In this document: in pieces, positions 6,539-9,954 of the stretch
Position numbering within the stretch: the first letter of the stretch is position 1
Layout: the number at the start of each line of letters is the position of its first letter
Source of the DNA: Dehalococcoidia bacterium
GTDB lineage: Bacteria; Chloroflexota; Dehalococcoidia; Lucifugimonadales; Lucifugimonadaceae
Assembly: GCA_028278465.1 (NCBI GenBank)
Contig: JANQEF010000231.1
Span: 1 to 9,954, forward strand
Length of the DNA: 9,954 bases
Reading direction: 5' to 3'
Made by a program: the position numbers and the translations under genes
The notes under the pieces: generated by a model
The model's database searches: none
What the model saw: the letters and a program-made list of their open reading frames with translations, nothing else
Told to the model about the DNA's origin: nothing

Positions 6539-8662
6539 TTGGTCACCGGAACAGACGAGATCCAGCAAAGTGCTGCGCGGACGCATGGTCGCGAATCAAC
6601 GCCGGACCTGGTCGATCTGAGGCTTGCCCAGCTCGCCGGCATGGCGCCGCAGATCAGCGACAGGATCCAGCGGAAGTTCCGAGATCTGTCAGCCGTCCAC
6701 GACCGCATGGACGCTGACTACTCGCTCTACACGCTCGACAGATGGCAGCCGGACCTCGCAGACGCTCTCTCGCCCGAAGACATCTACACGACGAACGAGC
6801 CGCGGGTGCTGGCCGAGAAGGTGATCTCGTTTGTCACCTCGACAGAGCTCGTCGTGCGCATCCCAAACGACGAAGCGCAGGAGCGGCAGGAATCGGCGAA
6901 CGACCTCGCAGAGCAGCTCGCGATCGGGATGCTCAACAACGTAGAGAGAAGGCATCGTCGGTTTGGCCAGCCCCCGCTCGTCGACGCGCTGGCTTTCTTC
7001 ACCGTGGTGCGCGGCCGATACGCTGCCGCGAGAGCCGTTCTGCGCAAGCGACCGAACGGCGACACCTTCGAGGACATCCTGCCGCTGGACCCGCGTCACC
7101 TGTTCGTGCAGCCGGGGATAGAAGAGCCGCTGTGGGCCGCTCACAGGCTGCGCAGGACTGTCGCCGAGGTGAGAGAGGAGTTCCCTCACTTCTCGTTCGA
7201 GAGTGTCCTCAACTTCGAGGGTGACGAAGGCGTCGACGTCTTCGAGTACTTCTCACGCGAGCGAAACCCGGACTTTGACATCGCTTCATTCGACCCGTTT
7301 CAGCGCCATCCGTTCATCTACGTCGCCGGGACGATCATCGATGGTCAGTGGGCGAGGCTCCCGCACGACCTGCACATGCTCTCGTTCCCCGTCGTCGTGG
7401 CTCCCGTCGGACCACAGCCCGCCCTGGCTCCTACCGAGACCGAAGGAACGCCGGACGTGCACTTCGGCGAGAGCGTGTTCGCCGAGAACCGCGGCGTGTG
7501 GGACCGGCTGAATCGCGCTGCATCTTACGTGCTGGACCTGACCGGCAAGGCGTCCGATCCCCGCAAGAAGGTGTTCTCGCTCGACGGCACGAGAGCGCTC
7601 GACGACGGCGCCAGTGACAAAGGAGCCGAGATCAACCTCTCCACCGCCAACCAGGAAGATGTGCAGAACTTCCCGGAAGCCGATGTGAACGGCGCGGCGG
7701 CCCTGCTGCTACAGCAGCTTCAGAAAGACTCCATCGCCGGCGGGCTGCCACCGCAGGCGTTTGGGCTCCTCGACAGTCCGCTGTCTTCGGTTGCGCTCCG
7801 GCAGCTGGGCAACAACCTCGAGCACCGAGTGCTGCCACGGATGCGAGCGGTCGCCCGCTGCATCGAGGGCTGCCTGGAGAACCTCGTGGCGCAGTATGAG
7901 ACCGGCGGCTTCAACCCGGTCAGCGTGTCCGGCCGCCGCTTCGACAACCACAGGTTCGCTAACCGAATCATCTCGCCAGAGGACATCGAGGGTCACGACC
8001 CGATCGAAGTAAACATGCCGCTGGCGTTGCCGGAGGATGAGGTGACGAGGTGGACTGTGGCGCAGATGGCGATGCAGCCCACGATCAATGGAGAGCCGCT
8101 GGCTTCGCTGGAATGGGTGCGTGAACGGGTCCTGAAGATGCAGTCGCACCGCCGGGTCCAGTCGCAGAATCGCGAGGCGCAGGCGTTCTCGCAGGATCCG
8201 CTGGCGCAGGCGCTTGGCATGTTCCTGGCGGCGATCAAGGACGGGGACCACGCGCTGGCGGCGATCTGGTTCGACCGGCTCCAGGTCCTTCACCTGCAGC
8301 GGCAGGTCGAAGGCGAGTCGGCGATACGCCAGCTGATCTCGACCCGGCCCGAGGACGGCGACCAGGGTTCCGGCTCGACGAGCCTCCCTGCGCTTGCTTC
8401 GCTGCTGAGCGAAGCGCTCGGCCAGGATCCTGGTGCTGGCGAGCGGAGCACGATGTTCAGTCCGAATCCTGTCGGCGAGATTCCAAGACCGAACCACGCC
8501 CTGAACCCGGCGAACGGCGCGATCCCGTTTGCGCAGGCCGCCGGGGTGGGCAGCGAGCCAGACCCTGTGGCTATGGCTGCATCACAGACCGGCGGGCGGG
8601 TTTCGCCGCCTTCCGGGCTTGTTGGAGCAGACGGCAAGCCGCTGTCCGGTCACCTGTCCTGA
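6539..8662 (+). CDS. Phage portal-like protein (head-tail connector)
   Basis: From TTG 6539 the product is 707 residues, the size of large portals of podovirus-like phages. Portals form the dodecameric ring at one capsid vertex through which DNA is packaged. Portal-like features, in order, are: an N-terminal helical region with Trp-Gln-Pro-Asp-Leu (69-73) leading to Ala-Glu-Lys-Val-Ile-Ser-Phe (92-98); Leu-Asp-Pro-Arg-His-Leu-Phe-Val-Gln-Pro-Gly (183-193) followed by Trp-Ala-Ala-His-Arg-Leu-Arg-Arg-Thr (199-207) and a Val-Arg-Glu-Glu-Phe-Pro helix end; Val-Asp-Val-Phe-Glu-Tyr-Phe (232-238); and a long helix with Leu-Arg-Gln-Leu-Gly-Asn-Asn-Leu-Glu-His-Arg-Val-Leu-Pro-Arg-Met (420-435), as in the portal stem or wing. 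Residues from about 600 on are low-complexity Gly/Pro/Ser/Ala. The frame is intact with no disruptions. The missing neighbour is a terminase. The portal assignment is from sequence pattern, without a structural check. Confidence 0.75.
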   Translation: MVTGTDEIQQSAARTHGRESTPDLVDLRLAQLAGMAPQISDRIQRKFRDLSAVHDRMDADYSLYTLDRWQPDLADALSPEDIYTTNEPRVLAEKVISFVTSTELVVRIPNDEAQERQESANDLAEQLAIGMLNNVERRHRRFGQPPLVDALAFFTVVRGRYAAARAVLRKRPNGDTFEDILPLDPRHLFVQPGIEEPLWAAHRLRRTVAEVREEFPHFSFESVLNFEGDEGVDVFEYFSRERNPDFDIASFDPFQRHPFIYVAGTIIDGQWARLPHDLHMLSFPVVVAPVGPQPALAPTETEGTPDVHFGESVFAENRGVWDRLNRAASYVLDLTGKASDPRKKVFSLDGTRALDDGASDKGAEINLSTANQEDVQNFPEADVNGAAALLLQQLQKDSIAGGLPPQAFGLLDSPLSSVALRQLGNNLEHRVLPRMRAVARCIEGCLENLVAQYETGGFNPVSVSGRRFDNHRFANRIISPEDIEGHDPIEVNMPLALPEDEVTRWTVAQMAMQPTINGEPLASLEWVRERVLKMQSHRRVQSQNREAQAFSQDPLAQALGMFLAAIKDGDHALAAIWFDRLQVLHLQRQVEGESAIRQLISTRPEDGDQGSGSTSLPALASLLSEALGQDPGAGERSTMFSPNPVGEIPRPNHALNPANGAIPFAQAAGVGSEPDPVAMAASQTGGRVSPPSGLVGADGKPLSGHLS

Positions 8663-8702
8663 TCTGTCGAACCTGTTTCTGCGGCCGAGCCAGAAGATGT
8701 GT

Positions 8703-8707
8703 GGAGG
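8703..8707 (+). promoter_or_regulatory. Ribosome binding site choosing between two ATGs
   Basis: GGAGG directly abuts the ATG at 8708 but lies 6 bases before the in-frame ATG at 8714, so 8714 is the likely start of the last gene. Confidence 0.65.
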
Positions 8708-8713
8708 ATGAAG

Positions 8714-9954
8714 ATGTTCTTTAGCGTTCCGGTCCCCGGCTTCGGGTCGGTGTTTGTCGAGGCGCCTGGCGCGGATAGCGCCGTCGCGGCAGTTCAACAG
8801 TTCCTGAACCGCAACCGGATACCTCTGGAGGAAGGCGCTTCGGTAGGGATCGCCAGGCCAGTGGAGCGCGAGCAGGTTGTAGAAGGCCGGTTGTTGAACA
8901 ACTCCGGCGTTCCGGCAACGCTGGATCAGCCGGAAGCGGCGGCTCCCGCGACGGTCTCCCAGGATGGTGGCGACGGTGCGCGGGAGTCTGCCGCTCGCCC
9001 CTCGTCTGCGCGGGCGCGGCTGTTCAAGTTTGATGTTCCGGTAATCGGCGACCTGTTCGTACTGGCAGACAACCTGGAAGACGCTCTGGCGGCCGGGCGC
9101 GCTCATCTCCTTCCGTTCTTACCAAATCTGGACGAGCCGATTGCGGGGCAACTTGCCATTTCGAGGATCCTGGACCCCGATGATCTGCCAATGGACGCGG
9201 ACCCGAACTTCATCATCGACTCGACCGGCGCCATCCGTGACGATCTGCTCGCCGGAACCGGCGTTCCGGAAGTCACGTCGACCTCCTCTGAACAAGCAGA
9301 CGTCTTCGTCGGTGGTCCGCCGGCGCTCGTCGGAAAGGTCATCAGAGAAGACGGATCTATCTCCTTTGTTCGGATCGAGTCGCCGAACTCCTCGGAGGCC
9401 CGCTCAATCCTCAGGTCCCGGTTTGGACCATCTGCGAGGGTCGATACGGTCAGCTTGCCGGAGTTCCTGCTCCGAAACGATCCCGACTTCCTCGATGCCG
9501 TGCAGCGGAGCCAACTGGGTAACCTCGATTCCTTTGTCGAAACACTCGAGTTGATCACCGCTCCTGTCAGTTCGGTCGGCTCGGAGGGATTGAGCTCGGA
9601 AGGAGACGCCACTGCTCCGCCGTCGACCGACTCGAACCTGCCGATCGACGTTCAGACATTCCCTTTCGCCAGTTTTCAGAACGCGGTGGCAGACCTCGGG
9701 TTCGATCCGGAAGGCGCGCTGGGAACCACGATCAGCCAGCGTTTCGAAGCACTCTCGCCCGCCGCCCGGATCGGCTCTCTGACCGGCACGGTCGATCCCA
9801 TCGGCCAGGCCCCGGGCGCGCTGCAGCAGTTCTTTGCCGACCGGTTCGGCGACCTCGACCTCGCCGCGGAGACGTTCAGGGATCTGCTGGCGGGCCGTAC
9901 CGACGGAGACCTGGAAGCCGAGAACCTGCTCGCGTTCCAGGCCCTGCAGAACCC
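8714..9954 (+). CDS. Repeat-bearing putative virion protein, 3' end beyond window
   Basis: The frame from ATG 8714 is open to the window end (413 complete codons). I recognise no named family. Residues 1-34 and 103-135 are clear repeats of one small unit: a Phe-x-Val-Pro-Val-x-Gly-x-x-Phe-Val-x-Ala pattern followed by an Ala-rich helix. A weaker third copy covers about 215-237 (Ser-Ile-Ser-Phe-Val-Arg-Ile-Glu-Ser-Pro then an Arg/Ala helix). Acidic Ser/Thr/Pro-rich linkers separate them (for example 72-100 and 285-305). Residues 310-413 are acidic and helix-rich with Leu, Ala, Gly and Gln, ending in Leu-Gln-Asn. It is 51 bases after the portal gene and co-directional, so a head protein such as a scaffold, or an internal virion protein, is plausible. 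That is inference from position only. Confidence 0.6.
   Translation, partial: MFFSVPVPGFGSVFVEAPGADSAVAAVQQFLNRNRIPLEEGASVGIARPVEREQVVEGRLLNNSGVPATLDQPEAAAPATVSQDGGDGARESAARPSSARARLFKFDVPVIGDLFVLADNLEDALAAGRAHLLPFLPNLDEPIAGQLAISRILDPDDLPMDADPNFIIDSTGAIRDDLLAGTGVPEVTSTSSEQADVFVGGPPALVGKVIREDGSISFVRIESPNSSEARSILRSRFGPSARVDTVSLPEFLLRNDPDFLDAVQRSQLGNLDSFVETLELITAPVSSVGSEGLSSEGDATAPPSTDSNLPIDVQTFPFASFQNAVADLGFDPEGALGTTISQRFEALSPAARIGSLTGTVDPIGQAPGALQQFFADRFGDLDLAAETFRDLLAGRTDGDLEAENLLAFQALQN

Noticed and set aside
7709..8497. 262-codon open frame on the minus strand
   Set aside because: It is antisense to the portal gene, rich in Arg/Leu/His, with no recognisable motif and no supported start.
9103..9612. 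169-codon open frame on the minus strand
   Set aside because: It is opposite the open frame from 8714, which has a proper ribosome site, internal repeats and continues past both ends of this frame. The Ser-rich product looks like a shadow.

Overview
The window is GC-rich, densely coded bacterial DNA. The gene mix (DinB/maleylpyruvate-isomerase-fold enzymes, a D-2-hydroxyacid dehydrogenase, an RraA-family protein and a lipoprotein with a Thr/Pro-rich spacer) resembles a Chloroflexota genome of the SAR202/Dehalococcoidia type. This is inferred from style and gene content only. No rRNA or marker gene is present to prove it, and an actinobacterial origin is not excluded.

The left half (1 to about 4270) looks cellular. 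Two minus-strand genes of the same metalloenzyme superfamily lie in tandem: a DinB-like protein cut by the window edge, and a maleylpyruvate-isomerase-family protein upstream of it. They are divergent from a D-2-hydroxyacid dehydrogenase across a 100-base gap. That gap holds a striking inverted repeat with a TAGAAT hexamer on each strand. A secreted lipoprotein of unknown function and an RraA-family (HMG/CHA aldolase-like) gene follow on the plus strand.

The middle (about 4270 to 5330) is a transition zone. A 148-residue unknown gene and a 71-residue unknown gene converge with an 8-base overlap. About 310 bases without a clear gene follow.

The right part (5332 to the end) is a collinear plus-strand block with viral character. 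It contains a Rossmann-like protein of a family common in tailed-phage genomes, a 707-residue portal-like protein starting at TTG with an ideal ribosome binding site, and a long open frame that runs off the window. The N-terminal half of that last protein carries repeated beta-beta-alpha units. No terminase, integrase or capsid gene is visible. The block may be the edge of a prophage, a degenerate or domesticated phage or gene-transfer-agent cassette, or an assembly junction.

No CRISPR array, tRNA, rRNA or insertion sequence was found. The most interesting points are the phage head block beside metabolic genes, the internal repeats of the last protein, and the dyad between the divergent metabolic genes.
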